NCBI RefSeq assembly: GCF_008806345.1
Contig: NZ_VZZJ01000003.1
Location: forward strand, 310,001 to 374,000
From: Methylobacterium planeticum
GTDB taxonomy: Bacteria > Pseudomonadota > Alphaproteobacteria > Rhizobiales > Beijerinckiaceae
DNA length: 64,000 nucleotides
Direction: 5' to 3'
Under the pieces are notes generated by a model, which saw only the letters and a program-made list of their open reading frames with translations, was not told where the DNA came from and searched no databases. Each line of letters opens with the position of its first letter. Position 1 is the first letter of the stretch. Made by a program: the position numbers and the translations under genes. Shown here one piece after another: positions 1 to 8,194 of this stretch.

Positions 1-2
1 CG

Positions 3-1391
3 CCCGGCCTCCTGATCGCCGCGCCCCGGTCGAGCTCGGGCAAGACCACCGTCACCCTCGCGCTGATGCGGGCGCTGAGCCGGCGCGGGCTGGCGGTGCG
101 CGGCGCGAAATGCGGCCCGGACTACATCGACCCGGCCTTCCATCAGGCCGCCACCGGGCATCCGAGCTTCAACCTCGACAGCTTCGCCATGCCGGACGCC
201 CTCCTCGACGCGGTGGCGGCGCTCGCCACGGACCGGGCCGACCTCGTCGTCGCCGAGGGCTCGATGGGCCTGTTCGACGGGATCGTGGCCGGCGAGGGCC
301 GCACCGGCGCCAATGCCGACATCGCGGCGCGCTACGGCTGGCCGGTGCTCCTCGTCCTCGACGTCTCGGGGGCGGCGCAATCGGCCGCCGCCGTGGCGCT
401 CGGCTGCGCCCGCTACGATCCCCGCGTGCAGATCGCGGGCGTCGTGCTCAACAAGGTCGCGAGCGCGCGCCACCGCCGCCTCGTCGAGGCGGGGCTCGCG
501 AGAATCGGCCTGCCGGTCCTCGGCGCGCTGATGCGGGATGCGAGCCTCGTCCTGCCGGAGCGCCATCTCGGCCTCGTCCAGGCGCGGGAGACCGCGGACC
601 TCGACGCGCGCCTCGACCGGCTCGCCGACCTCGCGGAGGCCGGGCTCGACCTCGACGCGGTCCTGGCCTGCGCGGGCGGCGCCGGTCCCGCGCCCGGCGC
701 GGGCGCCCTGCCCCGGCCGCCGGGCCAGCGCGTCGCGGTGGCCTCCGACGAGGCCTTCTCGTTCCTCTACCCGCACATGGCGGCGGGCTGGCGCGCGGCC
801 GGCGCCGAGATCGTGCCGTTCTCACCCCTCGCCGACGCGCCGCCGCCGCCCGATTGCGACGCCTGCTGGCTGCCCGGCGGATACCCGGAGCTGCATGCGG
901 GGCGGCTCGCCGCGGCGACGCGCTTCCTCGCCGGCCTGCGCGGCTTCGCCCGGGCGAAGCCCGTCCACGGGGAGTGCGGCGGCTACATGGTGCTGGGCGA
1001 GGGGCTGGAGGACGCGGCCGGGGTCACCCACGCCATGGCGGGCCTGCTGCCGGTGGCGACCTCCTACCGGAGCCGCAGGCTCCACCTCGGCTACCGGGTC
1101 GCCACGCTCCTGGCGGACGGCGTGCTCGGGGGCGCGGGGAGCCGCTGCGTCGGCCACGAGTTCCACTACGCGAGCGAGCTGACCGCGCCGCCCGTCGCCG
1201 GGAACGCGCTGGCGCGGGTCACCGATGCGGAGGGCGTCCCGCAGGGGCTCGCCGGCCACCGCAGCGGCCACGTCACCGGAAGCTTCTTCCACCTGATCGC
1301 GGGGGATCAAGCCGGTGGCCCACGGGGCGGGCCCCGGATTCCCGAATTTCCCGGATCCGCAGGCCCCGAAACCGGGCTCAGGCCTCGGTGA
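3..1391 (+). CDS. cobB: Cobyrinate a,c-diamide synthase, 5' end outside window
   Basis: Glutamine-dependent amidation of the a and c side chains of cobyrinic acid in cobalamin synthesis (CobB/CbiA family). The reading frame is open from base 3. The P-loop (APRSSSGKTT) is encoded at about 21-50, so only a short N-terminal piece is missing. The dethiobiotin-synthetase-like ATPase half is followed by a class I glutaminase half from about 740, with the nucleophile Cys in HGECGGYM (codon 975-977) and the catalytic His region GHEFHYAS near 1155. The last 14 bases overlap the 3' end of the convergent XRE gene, so the two genes share termination sequence. The ATG at 66 lies after the P-loop and cannot be the true start. 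Confidence 0.93.
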   Translation, partial: PGLLIAAPRSSSGKTTVTLALMRALSRRGLAVRGAKCGPDYIDPAFHQAATGHPSFNLDSFAMPDALLDAVAALATDRADLVVAEGSMGLFDGIVAGEGRTGANADIAARYGWPVLLVLDVSGAAQSAAAVALGCARYDPRVQIAGVVLNKVASARHRRLVEAGLARIGLPVLGALMRDASLVLPERHLGLVQARETADLDARLDRLADLAEAGLDLDAVLACAGGAGPAPGAGALPRPPGQRVAVASDEAFSFLYPHMAAGWRAAGAEIVPFSPLADAPPPPDCDACWLPGGYPELHAGRLAAATRFLAGLRGFARAKPVHGECGGYMVLGEGLEDAAGVTHAMAGLLPVATSYRSRRLHLGYRVATLLADGVLGGAGSRCVGHEFHYASELTAPPVAGNALARVTDAEGVPQGLAGHRSGHVTGSFFHLIAGDQAGGPRGGPRIPEFPGSAGPETGLRPR

Positions 1392-1824
1392 CCTCGACGT
1401 TCGCGGGCGCGGGCGCGGGCGCGGGCGCGGCCTCGTCCGGGGCCGGGGGCTGGCCGAGCCGGGAGACGGTGCGCACGAGGGCGAGCACGTCGCGACGCAT
1501 CTGGTCGTCCCCGATCAGCGCGTAGGCGCGCAGGAGTTCGATGGCCCCGTGCGCGCTGAGGAAGCCGAACACGTCCCCCTGGCCCTGGGATCCGGCCTCG
1601 TTCTCCTCGAAGAAGGCGGAGACCGGCACCTCGAGCAGGCGGGCGATCTCGCGCAGGCGGCCGGCGCCGACGCGGTTCTGCCCTTTCTCGTACTTCTGCA
1701 CCTGTTGGAAGGTCACGCCGACCGCGGTGCCGAGCGCGGTCTGACTCATCCCGCGGGCCTTGCGCAGCGCGGTGATCCGGATGCCGACGAGGCGATCGAC
1801 GTCGGTGGTCTGCTTGGGCATCAT
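1378..1824 (-). CDS. XRE-family helix-turn-helix transcriptional regulator
   Basis: 148 aa. A Cro/CI-type helix-turn-helix occupies residues 12-66 (RLVGIRITALRKARGMSQ, then GVTFQQVQKYEKGQNRVGAGRL). A helical segment follows and a tail of alternating Pro-Ala (about residues 133-142) is encoded by a GC-rich 6-bp microsatellite at 1401-1431. Family members are cytoplasmic DNA-binding regulators; the target here is unknown. Two adjacent ATG codons (1824 and 1821) are possible starts. The gene is divergent from the small monooxygenase-fold gene at 2281 and could regulate it or itself, but that is inference. Confidence 0.9.
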   Translation of the reverse strand: MMPKQTTDVDRLVGIRITALRKARGMSQTALGTAVGVTFQQVQKYEKGQNRVGAGRLREIARLLEVPVSAFFEENEAGSQGQGDVFGFLSAHGAIELLRAYALIGDDQMRRDVLALVRTVSRLGQPPAPDEAAPAPAPAPANVEVTEA

Positions 1825-2280
1825 GGTTCAAACTGGTCCTTCTGCGAGTTCGCCCACTCCGCCGACGGACCATCGGCGGGACGAGCCTGCATTTCGAAGA
1901 TGCGATCCGAGACACGGACATGCGGCGGCAGTTGACCTACCATCTCGCTTCCGAAGGCATCAGGCCCTAACGCCCGCAGAAACCACGCTTTTCAATCACG
2001 CCGACGTGATCGGAAGCGGGCTCTGTCCAGGCCTCGCGAACGGTTGCCTTGGCAACAACTTGACCACGAAGGGCTTAACGATTGCAAGCCTAATGGGAGA
2101 TCACCTTCCGGAATTGACGGACAATTAATGCTGAGTGATCGGGGCCGCCCGGTCGAACTGGAGGGTTCTCCCGGCGGCCGCCGCATCCGTCGCGTCAATG
2201 CGCCGAATTCCCCGGCGCCGATGCCGCCGCTACGGTCCCGGCGCAGGTATCCCGCAGCAAGACAGGATGGAGACGAGCCC
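1825..2280. other. Divergent intergenic region, no gene seen
   Basis: This 456-base gap separates the XRE gene from the divergent small monooxygenase gene and is the least GC-rich stretch near here. I see no convincing coding frame; the upstream extension of the 2281 gene lacks family similarity. At 2043-2056 there is a perfect inverted repeat, GTTGCC-TT-GGCAAC, ending a few bases before a TTGACC hexamer at 2060-2065. No good -10 follows at 17 bp, so the promoter is not resolved. The repeat is an operator candidate for the XRE protein, at low confidence. Confidence 0.5.
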
Positions 2281-2676
2281 ATGTTCATCGCCATGAATCG
2301 ATTCAAGGTGGTCAAGGACGCGACGGACGATTTCGAGCAGGTCTGGCTCGGGCGCGACAGTCACCTCGGCGAGATGGCGGGCTTCGTCGAATTCCAGTTG
2401 CTGCGCGGACCGGAACACGAGGACCACGTCCTCTACGCCTCCCATACGATCTGGCGCTCGAAGGCGGATTTCGAGGCCTGGACCCGCTCCGAGCAGTTCC
2501 GCAAGGTCCATAGCCGGGCGCCGAGCACGAAGCCGCTCTATCTCGGCCACCCGCAATTCGAGGGTTTCGAGACGATCCAGACCGTCGCTCGGAAGGACGT
2601 CGCGCGGGAGGATGTGGCGCGGGAGGATGTGGCGCGGGAGGACACCGCCGCGGGCTCGGCCGACGCCGCCGCCTGA
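2281..2676 (+). CDS. Antibiotic biosynthesis monooxygenase / heme-degrading-monooxygenase-like protein
   Basis: 131 aa. The start ATG is preceded by a Shine-Dalgarno-like GGATGGAGA and begins MFIAMNRFKV, the usual opening of this family. One ferredoxin-like alpha-beta ABM domain spans residues 1-100, with family-typical segments around WLGRDSHL, GFVEFQLLRG, YASHTIWRSK and FEAWTRSEQFRKVH. Relatives include HmoA/HmoB and IsdG-like heme monooxygenases, which act as cytoplasmic dimers, but the substrate cannot be read from sequence. The C-terminus carries four tandem five-residue units (VARKD then VARED three times), encoded at 2584-2643. Such a repeat tail is unusual for the family and may be disordered. 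Confidence 0.85.
   Translation: MFIAMNRFKVVKDATDDFEQVWLGRDSHLGEMAGFVEFQLLRGPEHEDHVLYASHTIWRSKADFEAWTRSEQFRKVHSRAPSTKPLYLGHPQFEGFETIQTVARKDVAREDVAREDVAREDTAAGSADAAA
2584..2643 (+). repeat. Four tandem 15-bp units encoding VAR(K/E)D
   Basis: Units of exactly 15 bp at 2584-2598, 2599-2613, 2614-2628 and 2629-2643. The first is diverged (encodes VARKD) and the last three are nearly identical (VARED). Because the unit is a multiple of three, expansion or contraction would not shift the frame. Confidence 0.9.
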
Positions 2677-3085
2677 CGCTTCGCTCGGGCCCGCGCCCGG
2701 CGCGGCGTCCCGCGCGCCGGGCTGGGATTGCGGCGGCAGCGAGTGCGCAAAAATCGCTCAATCGGCGAGGGAGCCGCGTCGCACTCGTCAATCACAATTA
2801 TTTGATCGACGCGCCGACAATCCGATCGAATTCATTAACCTGTTTCCGCAGCGGGGAGATTCGCCGCGGCGGGGCCCCGCGGGGGTGTTTCCGCGGCGGC
2901 CGCGCGGTCTGCCCGCGTTGCGCGTGTTGCGTGAAACCACTACTCGCGCCGGCAGGCGGGACGCTCTGAATCGGTACTCAAGACTGGGGCCTGAAGCTTG
3001 CGCAAACGTCTCGGAGATCCGGGACTGAACGCAGCCTTGTTTCAGTTCGGGACAGAATCCGGTTCATGACGGAACGCAGCGCCCG
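2677..3085. other. Intergenic region upstream of the sugar transferase gene
   Basis: 409 bases without a supported gene. A locally AT-rich patch at about 2790-2850 contains the only promoter-like composition. No clear -35/-10 pair or terminator was found. GTTC tetramers at 3045 and 3062 are 13 bases apart, not the 7 needed for an alphaproteobacterial SOS box. Confidence 0.5.
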
Positions 3086-4591
3086 ATGTTTCACGAACGG
3101 CTTCCCGAGACCTTCCAGAGCCTGCCGGCCGGCGCCCCGCGCCGCCGCGACGTCTGGGCGTCGCTGCTGCCGCGCCGCAGCCGGGCGGCCTTCCGCCTCG
3201 GCATCTCGGCGACCATCGCGGTCGCCGACTTCGTCACGATCTGCGGCACGGGCCTGCTGATCGAGGCGGCCTACCACTTCTCCCTGACCGGCCGGCTCAT
3301 CCCGATGGCCGAGACCCGCAGCCTGCGCATCTCCGGGCTCATCGCCATCGTGGTCCTGCTCACGAACCTGTTCCGCGAAGAGTACAGCATCGAGAACGCG
3401 CTGGCGCTGAAGCCGCATCTGCGGCGCGCCGCCTCGCTCTGGCTCGCCGCCTGGGCGGTGGTACTGGTCCTCGGCTTCGCCACCAAGACCACCACCGACT
3501 TCTCGCGCGTCGTCGCCGTCACCCTCTTCGTGGTCGGGTTGCCGGCGATGCTCGGCATGCGCGCGGGCATGATCGCCCTGGTGCGCCGGGGCATCACCCC
3601 GGCCTCGGCCTCGGTGAGCCGGATCCACCTCGTCGGCTACGAGGAGGACATCGCGCGCTTCTACGCCGGCAACGACGCCGAGGCGCTCGGCCTGCGCGTC
3701 ATCGGCACGAGCTACCTGCGCCGGATCGACCCGGCCGCCGAGGCCGCCGCCCGGCAGGCGCAGATGTCGGAGGATCTCGACCTCGCCGTCTCGGTGGTGC
3801 GCTTCCTGCGCCCCGACGACGTCTTCATCCTCGTGCCCTGGGCCGAGACCGCCGATGTCGAGCGCTGCATCGACGCCTTCCTGCGCGTGCCCGCCGCCCT
3901 GCACCTGCGCCCCGGCACGGTGCTCGACCGCTTCCCCGACATGCAGATCTCCCGCGTCGGCCGCCTGTCGGGCATCAATATCGGGCGGCGCCCGCTGAAC
4001 CTCGGCGAGATCCTCCTGAAGCGCGCCTTCGACCTCGTCGTCGCGCTCGCCGCCCTCATGCTCCTCGCGCCGCTGCTCGCCGCGGTGGCGGTGCTGATCA
4101 AGCTCGACAGCCCGGGGCCGGTCTTCTTCCGGCAGAAGCGCTACGGCTTCAACCAGCAGCCCTTCGGCGTCTTCAAGTTCCGCAGCATGAAGATGGAGGA
4201 GAATGCCGCCTTCCGGCAGGCCAGCCGCAACGATTCCCGCATCACCCGGGTCGGCGCGATGCTGCGCCGCTCGAACCTCGACGAGCTGCCGCAGCTCCTC
4301 AACGTGGTGCTGGGCGAGATGTCCCTCGTCGGCCCGCGCCCGCATGCGCTGGCGCATGACCGCAGCTTCGAACGCCGCATCGCCCTCTACGCCCGCCGCC
4401 ACAACGTGCGCCCCGGCATCACCGGCTGGGCGCAGGTGAACGGCCTGCGCGGCGAGACCCTGACCGACCTCGACATGGCGCGCCGGGTCCAGCACGACCT
4501 GCACTACATCGACCATTGGTCGATCTGGTTCGACATCCGGATCATGGTCCAGACCGTGATCTCGCCTCGCGCCTACAGGAACGCCTTCTGA
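3086..4591 (+). CDS. Undecaprenyl-phosphate hexose-1-phosphate transferase (exopolysaccharide initiating sugar transferase)
   Basis: 501 aa integral membrane enzyme of the WcaJ/PssY-type polyprenol-phosphate sugar phosphotransferases. It would load the first hexose-1-phosphate onto undecaprenyl phosphate for exopolysaccharide assembly. Hydrophobic helices lie in the first 165 residues, followed by a soluble central region. The catalytic C-terminal domain starts near residue 311 ([20 protein letters not shown]) and includes KFRSMK (about 364), [21 protein letters not shown] (about 398-418) and the PGITGWAQV segment. Length and domain order are normal. The ATG at 3086 is 14 bases after a weak GGAA. 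It stands alone on the plus strand and converges on zur, so no polysaccharide cluster surrounds it here. Confidence 0.92.
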   Translation: MFHERLPETFQSLPAGAPRRRDVWASLLPRRSRAAFRLGISATIAVADFVTICGTGLLIEAAYHFSLTGRLIPMAETRSLRISGLIAIVVLLTNLFREEYSIENALALKPHLRRAASLWLAAWAVVLVLGFATKTTTDFSRVVAVTLFVVGLPAMLGMRAGMIALVRRGITPASASVSRIHLVGYEEDIARFYAGNDAEALGLRVIGTSYLRRIDPAAEAAARQAQMSEDLDLAVSVVRFLRPDDVFILVPWAETADVERCIDAFLRVPAALHLRPGTVLDRFPDMQISRVGRLSGINIGRRPLNLGEILLKRAFDLVVALAALMLLAPLLAAVAVLIKLDSPGPVFFRQKRYGFNQQPFGVFKFRSMKMEENAAFRQASRNDSRITRVGAMLRRSNLDELPQLLNVVLGEMSLVGPRPHALAHDRSFERRIALYARRHNVRPGITGWAQVNGLRGETLTDLDMARRVQHDLHYIDHWSIWFDIRIMVQTVISPRAYRNAF

Positions 4592-4631
4592 GTCGGGGCC
4601 GCCGCAGGCGCCCTTCCTCGGGCGTTCTCCC

Positions 4632-5132
4632 TCAGGCACCCTCGTGGGCGTGCGCCTCGCGGCTGAGGCAGGCGCCGCACTCGCCCTCGACCTCGAGGAT
4701 GCGGCTCGTCGGGCGGAAGCCCGCCCGCGCCAGGGTGCGGCCGAGCTGGTCCTCGATCTCCGGCGAAGTGGTCTCGTCGATGCTGCCGCAGCTGCGGCAG
4801 ATCAGGAAAACGAGGCCCGCCCCCTCCCCGTGGCTGTGCCCGCAGGAGACGAAGGCGTTGCGGCTGGCGATCCGGTGGACGAGGCCGTGCTCGGTGAGGA
4901 AGTCGAGGGCGCGGTAGACCGAGACCGCGGCGACGCGCTTGCCCGTGCCGCTCAGGCGCTCGGCGATGTCGTAGGCTCCGAGGGGCTTGCCCTCGGCCGC
5001 GACGGTGCGCAGCACGTCCCGGCGCAGGCGGGTGAATTGCAGGTCGCGCTCGCCGCAGAAGCGCTCGGCGCGGGCCAGCGCGTCCGTGGCGCCGCCACAG
5101 CAACTGTCATGGGCGGCCGCATGCTCGTGCAT
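4632..5132 (-). CDS. zur: Fur-family zinc uptake regulator Zur
   Basis: 166 aa. The start at 5132 (MHEHAAAHDSCC) is chosen because a GGGGGGATGGA ribosome site lies directly upstream; a longer frame exists but adds unconserved residues. A winged helix covers about residues 30-90 (LQFTRLRRDVLRTVA, then VSVYRALDFLTEHGLVHRI). The metal-binding dimerisation half has Cys pairs ICRSC and GECGAC and several His residues, including a His-rich N-terminus. The divergent neighbours encode ZnuC and ZnuB, which identifies this Fur paralogue as Zur. With zinc bound it should repress the znu genes through the palindrome at 5221-5235. It probably also controls itself, since the two transcription units share this region. 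Confidence 0.92.
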   Translation of the reverse strand: MHEHAAAHDSCCGGATDALARAERFCGERDLQFTRLRRDVLRTVAAEGKPLGAYDIAERLSGTGKRVAAVSVYRALDFLTEHGLVHRIASRNAFVSCGHSHGEGAGLVFLICRSCGSIDETTSPEIEDQLGRTLARAGFRPTSRILEVEGECGACLSREAHAHEGA

Positions 5133-5220
5133 TCCATCCCCCCGATCGAGCCGCCCGCGGGGGCCCGCCATCCCGCGGGACCCTGAGCCCGGGGCACGGG
5201 CCCCGATTGAACTCGGCGGG

Positions 5221-5249
5221 TGTTACAGTGTATCAGCCCGGAATATAAG
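5221..5249 (+). promoter_or_regulatory. Candidate Zur operator overlapping the znu promoter
   Basis: TGTTACAGTGTATCA at 5221-5235 is an odd-length palindrome: 12 of the 14 arm positions pair around a central G. Within it GTTACA (5222-5227) can serve as a -35, followed at 16 bp by TATAAG (5244-5249) as a -10, directed toward the znu genes. An operator covering the -35 fits classical repression. That the bound protein is Zur is inferred from gene context. Confidence 0.6.
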
Positions 5250-5341
5250 ACGCCGCCCGGGCCCCGGCAAATCCTCCGCGGGGCGCGGGGCGGCGACACC
5301 GGCACGCCGACGCCCGCGCCTGCCATCGAACCGGCCTCACC

Positions 5342-5476
5342 GTGACATCAACCGACCGGACCTCCCGCCTGCCCCGTGCCTCGCTCTTCCGCGCCGGCCT
5401 CGGGCTGCGCTGTGCCTGCGCGGGCGCCCTCTCCGGCCTGCTCTGGCTCGCGATCCTGTGGGCGCTCGGCTCATGA
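5342..5476 (+). CDS. 44-aa putative single-pass membrane peptide coupled to znuC
   Basis: A GTG-started frame of 44 codons. The N-terminal part is basic and polar (about 18 residues); it is followed by one hydrophobic segment, residues 19-43 (AGLGLRCACAGALSGLLWLA and on), with two Cys. The stop codon overlaps the znuC start in an ATGA (5473-5476), the signature of translational coupling. It lies between the candidate Zur operator and znuC, so it would be the first cistron of the zinc operon. No strong Shine-Dalgarno precedes the GTG and I do not recognise a family. It could be a real small membrane subunit or leader, or a chance open frame. Confidence 0.45.
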   Translation: MTSTDRTSRLPRASLFRAGLGLRCACAGALSGLLWLAILWALGS

Positions 5477-6378
5477 CGATGCCCCGGCCCGGCGCGATCG
5501 GCCTGCGCGGCCTCACCCTCGGCTACGACCGGCACCCGGCCGTGCACCACCTCGACGGCACGATTCCGGCGGGCGACCTCCTCGCCCTCGTCGGCCCGAA
5601 CGGGGCCGGCAAGTCGACCCTCCTCAAGGGCATCGTCGGCGAGATCCCGGCCCTCGACGGGCGGATCGAGCGCTCGGGCGAGGCGATCGCCTACCTGCCC
5701 CAGGCCGACGAGATCGACCGCACCTTCCCGCTCAGCGTCCTCGACCTCGCCAGCATGGGCCTGTGGCGCCGCCTCGGCCCCTGGCGCAGCCTGCTCGGGC
5801 GCCGCTCCGAGGTGGTGGCGGCGCTCCGGGCGGTGGGCCTCGACGGCTTCGAGGACCGGCCGATCGGCACCCTCTCGGGGGGCCAGTTCCAGCGCGCCCT
5901 GTTCGCCCGGCTGATCCTGCAGGATGCCCGCGTGATCCTCCTCGACGAGCCCTTCACGGGCATCGACGCCCGCACCACCGGGGATCTGGTCGCGTTGATC
6001 CGGGGCTGGCACGCCGAGGGCCGCACCATCGTGGCCGCCCTGCACGATTTCGGGCAGGTGCGGGCGCATTTCCCCTCGACCCTGCTCCTCGCCCGCGAGC
6101 CCGTGGCCTGGGGGCCGACCCGGACGGTGCTGACGCCGGCCAACCTCGCCCGCGCCACTCGGATCTCGGAGGCCTGGGACGAGAACGCCGCGATCTGCGC
6201 CCGCGACCATGCGGGGCACGCGCACGCCGCCGCCGAGGATCACGCGCAAGATCACGCGCATGACCATGCGCATGACCACGCGCACAGTCATCACCATCAG
6301 CACGACCACGCCCCGCATCGCTACGCCGAGCACGGCACGGTGCACGCCCCTCCCCACCGGCACGGAGACGCGGCGTGA
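5473..6378 (+). CDS. znuC: Zinc ABC transporter ATP-binding protein
   Basis: 301 aa. ATPase of the zinc/manganese-type ABC importer, acting at the inner membrane with ZnuB and a periplasmic ZnuA that is not in this window. Walker A GPNGAGKST is at residues 41-49, the signature LSGGQFQRALFARLI near 136-150, and Walker B RVILLDEPFTGID near 155. The switch His is in ALHDFGQ. From about residue 240 the protein ends in a long His/Asp-rich tail with DHAHDHAHDH-type repeats, likely zinc-binding or buffering. The ATG overlaps the upstream 44-codon frame (ATGA) and the stop overlaps the znuB GTG, so all three are coupled. The tail and the divergent zur support zinc rather than manganese as substrate. 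Confidence 0.93.
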   Translation: MTMPRPGAIGLRGLTLGYDRHPAVHHLDGTIPAGDLLALVGPNGAGKSTLLKGIVGEIPALDGRIERSGEAIAYLPQADEIDRTFPLSVLDLASMGLWRRLGPWRSLLGRRSEVVAALRAVGLDGFEDRPIGTLSGGQFQRALFARLILQDARVILLDEPFTGIDARTTGDLVALIRGWHAEGRTIVAALHDFGQVRAHFPSTLLLAREPVAWGPTRTVLTPANLARATRISEAWDENAAICARDHAGHAHAAAEDHAQDHAHDHAHDHAHSHHHQHDHAPHRYAEHGTVHAPPHRHGDAA

Positions 6379-7241
6379 TCGACGCCCTGGTCGCGCCCTT
6401 CCTGGAATTCGGCTTCATGCGCCGGGCCCTCGTGGGCTGCCTCGCGCTCTCGTTCTCGGCCCCGCCGGTCGGGGTCTTCCTGATGCTGCGGCGCATGAGC
6501 CTGATGAGCGAGGCGATGAGCCACGCCATCCTGCCGGGCGCCGCGGCGGGGTTCCTGGTGGCGGGCCTGTCGCTGCCCGCGATGACCCTCGGCGGCCTCG
6601 CGGCGGGCCTGACGGTGGCGCTGCTCGCCGGGCTGGTCACCCGCTCGACACAGCTCAAGGAGGATGCGAGCCTCGCGGCCTTCTACCTGATCTCGCTGGC
6701 GGCCGGCGTCCTGCTCGTGTCGCTGCGCGGCTCGCAGATCGATCTCCTCCACATCCTGTTCGGCACCGTGCTGGCGCTCGACGATGCCGCCCTGCTGCTC
6801 CTCGGCGGCATCGCCACCGTGACGCTGTTCGCGCTCGCCGCCCTCTACCGGCCCCTCGTGATGGAATGCGTCGACCCGCTCTTCCTGCGCACGGTGAGCC
6901 GGGCGGGCGGGCCGGTCCACTTCGCCTTCCTGGCGCTCGTGGTGATGAATCTCGTCGGGGGGTTCCAGGCGCTCGGTACGCTGCTCGCCGTCGGTCTGAT
7001 GCTGCTGCCGGCGATCACGGCGCGGTTCTGGGCGCGCGACCTCAGCGGACTGATCCCGGCCTCGATGCTGGTCTCGACGCTGGCGAGCCTGACCGGCCTC
7101 AGCCTGTCCTACCACGCCGACCTGCCGACCGGCCCGGCCATCGTGCTCTCGGCCGGGGCGCTCTATCTCGCCTCGATGCTGGTCGGCCCCCGCGGCGGCC
7201 TCCTCTACCGCCTCGTGCGGCCGCGCCACCTCGAGGCCTGA
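6375..7241 (+). CDS. znuB: Zinc ABC transporter permease
   Basis: 288 aa, ABC-3 family permease with about eight hydrophobic segments. Conserved segments include the opening FLEFGFMRRALVG, the MSLMSEAMSHAILPG loop expected to contact the ATPase, and the MLLPAITARF region. Translation starts with GTG at 6375 inside the znuC stop (GTGA overlap). It would form the zinc channel with ZnuC. It ends 19 bases before the stop of the convergent exoD-like gene, and no separate terminator is evident. Confidence 0.93.
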   Translation: MIDALVAPFLEFGFMRRALVGCLALSFSAPPVGVFLMLRRMSLMSEAMSHAILPGAAAGFLVAGLSLPAMTLGGLAAGLTVALLAGLVTRSTQLKEDASLAAFYLISLAAGVLLVSLRGSQIDLLHILFGTVLALDDAALLLLGGIATVTLFALAALYRPLVMECVDPLFLRTVSRAGGPVHFAFLALVVMNLVGGFQALGTLLAVGLMLLPAITARFWARDLSGLIPASMLVSTLASLTGLSLSYHADLPTGPAIVLSAGALYLASMLVGPRGGLLYRLVRPRHLEA

Positions 7242-7260
7242 GGAGCCCGGCGATCCGGGC

Positions 7261-7923
7261 TCAGAGGTGGAACAGGCTCATGATGCCGGCGACGATCGCG
7301 TAGACGAAGCCCGCATTGAGGGCGACGCCGAGCGCCCCGATCCCGAGCCCGACGAGGACGACGACGCCATCGCGCTCCACCAGGCCGAGCCCGACGAGGC
7401 AGACCGCGAGGCCGAGGGGAATCTGGCCGACCACGGGGGCCGCCACGATCAGCGCCATCGCGAGGGTGAGCAGGATCAGGCCCATGCCGCGCATGCCGAG
7501 CGCGGATTCGAACACACTCATGCGCGGGCGCGACCAGCGCTCCAGGCGCCGCAGCAGCGGCACCGCCCGCTTCACCGCCCGCTCCACGTCGCTGCGGGCG
7601 ATCGAGCGCTCGAGCAGCATGCGGGGGAGCCAGGGCGCCGACATCCCGGCCGCGATCTGCGCGGCCACGAGCATCAGCAGCAGGCCGCAGATCAGCGGGA
7701 TCGGCGGCGGCATCGGCAGGCAGTTCGGCAGGCCGAGCAGCACCACGAGCAGCGCGAAGGCACGATCGCGCAGCACGGCGACGATGTCGCCGACGGTCAG
7801 CCGATCGCCCTCCTGGCTCGCGAGCACGGTGAGGACGTCGGAAGTTCGTGCACTTGAATACAAGGCTGGCCGCTGGCTGCTGTTCCCGGCCGGGGCTCTA
7901 GCCGATCTCGGACCCAGCGCCAA
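7261..7923 (-). CDS. exoD: ExoD-family membrane protein (exopolysaccharide synthesis)
   Basis: Up to 220 aa. It matches the ExoD family in its RAFALLVVLLGLPNCLPMPPP segment, the following LLLMLVAAQ helix and the paired C-terminal hydrophobic helices. In Sinorhizobium ExoD affects exopolysaccharide production and alkali tolerance; the biochemical role is unknown. The start is uncertain: the longest frame begins with TTG at 7923, another TTG lies at 7863, and neither has a good ribosome site. Family conservation only begins around residue 28 (DVLTVLASQ), so the first 20-30 residues may not be translated. Confidence 0.85.
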   Translation of the reverse strand: MALGPRSARAPAGNSSQRPALYSSARTSDVLTVLASQEGDRLTVGDIVAVLRDRAFALLVVLLGLPNCLPMPPPIPLICGLLLMLVAAQIAAGMSAPWLPRMLLERSIARSDVERAVKRAVPLLRRLERWSRPRMSVFESALGMRGMGLILLTLAMALIVAAPVVGQIPLGLAVCLVGLGLVERDGVVVLVGLGIGALGVALNAGFVYAIVAGIMSLFHL

Positions 7924-8194
7924 GCGCGGGGGGACCCGGCGGGCCGCCGAGCTCGGCGGCGGATCGCCCGACCGGTGCGCGGACGCACAACCGGCGCCGA
8001 GCCTCGCTCAGGTTAATATTCCCGCCAATCATATAACCTAGAGTATTAATCACTCGAGCGCGAATTGTTTTCTGCTCTATAGTTGAACAGATATGATTGA
8101 AATGTTCGCTCTCGCAATATTGATGAGAGTCGACAAGCTGATCTGAACCATAGTCTTCCGAGACCGCCTCGTCATTGCTTCACAGGTTGGCTCC

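Noticed and set aside
1401-1431. GC-rich 6-bp microsatellite
   Set aside because: It is simply the Pro-Ala tail codons of the XRE protein; noted there rather than as a separate element.
3045-3065. Two GTTC tetramers upstream of the sugar transferase
   Set aside because: Spacing is 13 bases, not the 7 required for an alphaproteobacterial LexA box.
2978-4639. 553-codon open frame antisense to the sugar transferase gene
   Set aside because: It mirrors a real, strongly conserved gene; its composition is Asp/Glu/Gly/Arg/Val-rich as expected for antisense frames in GC-rich DNA and shows no domain.
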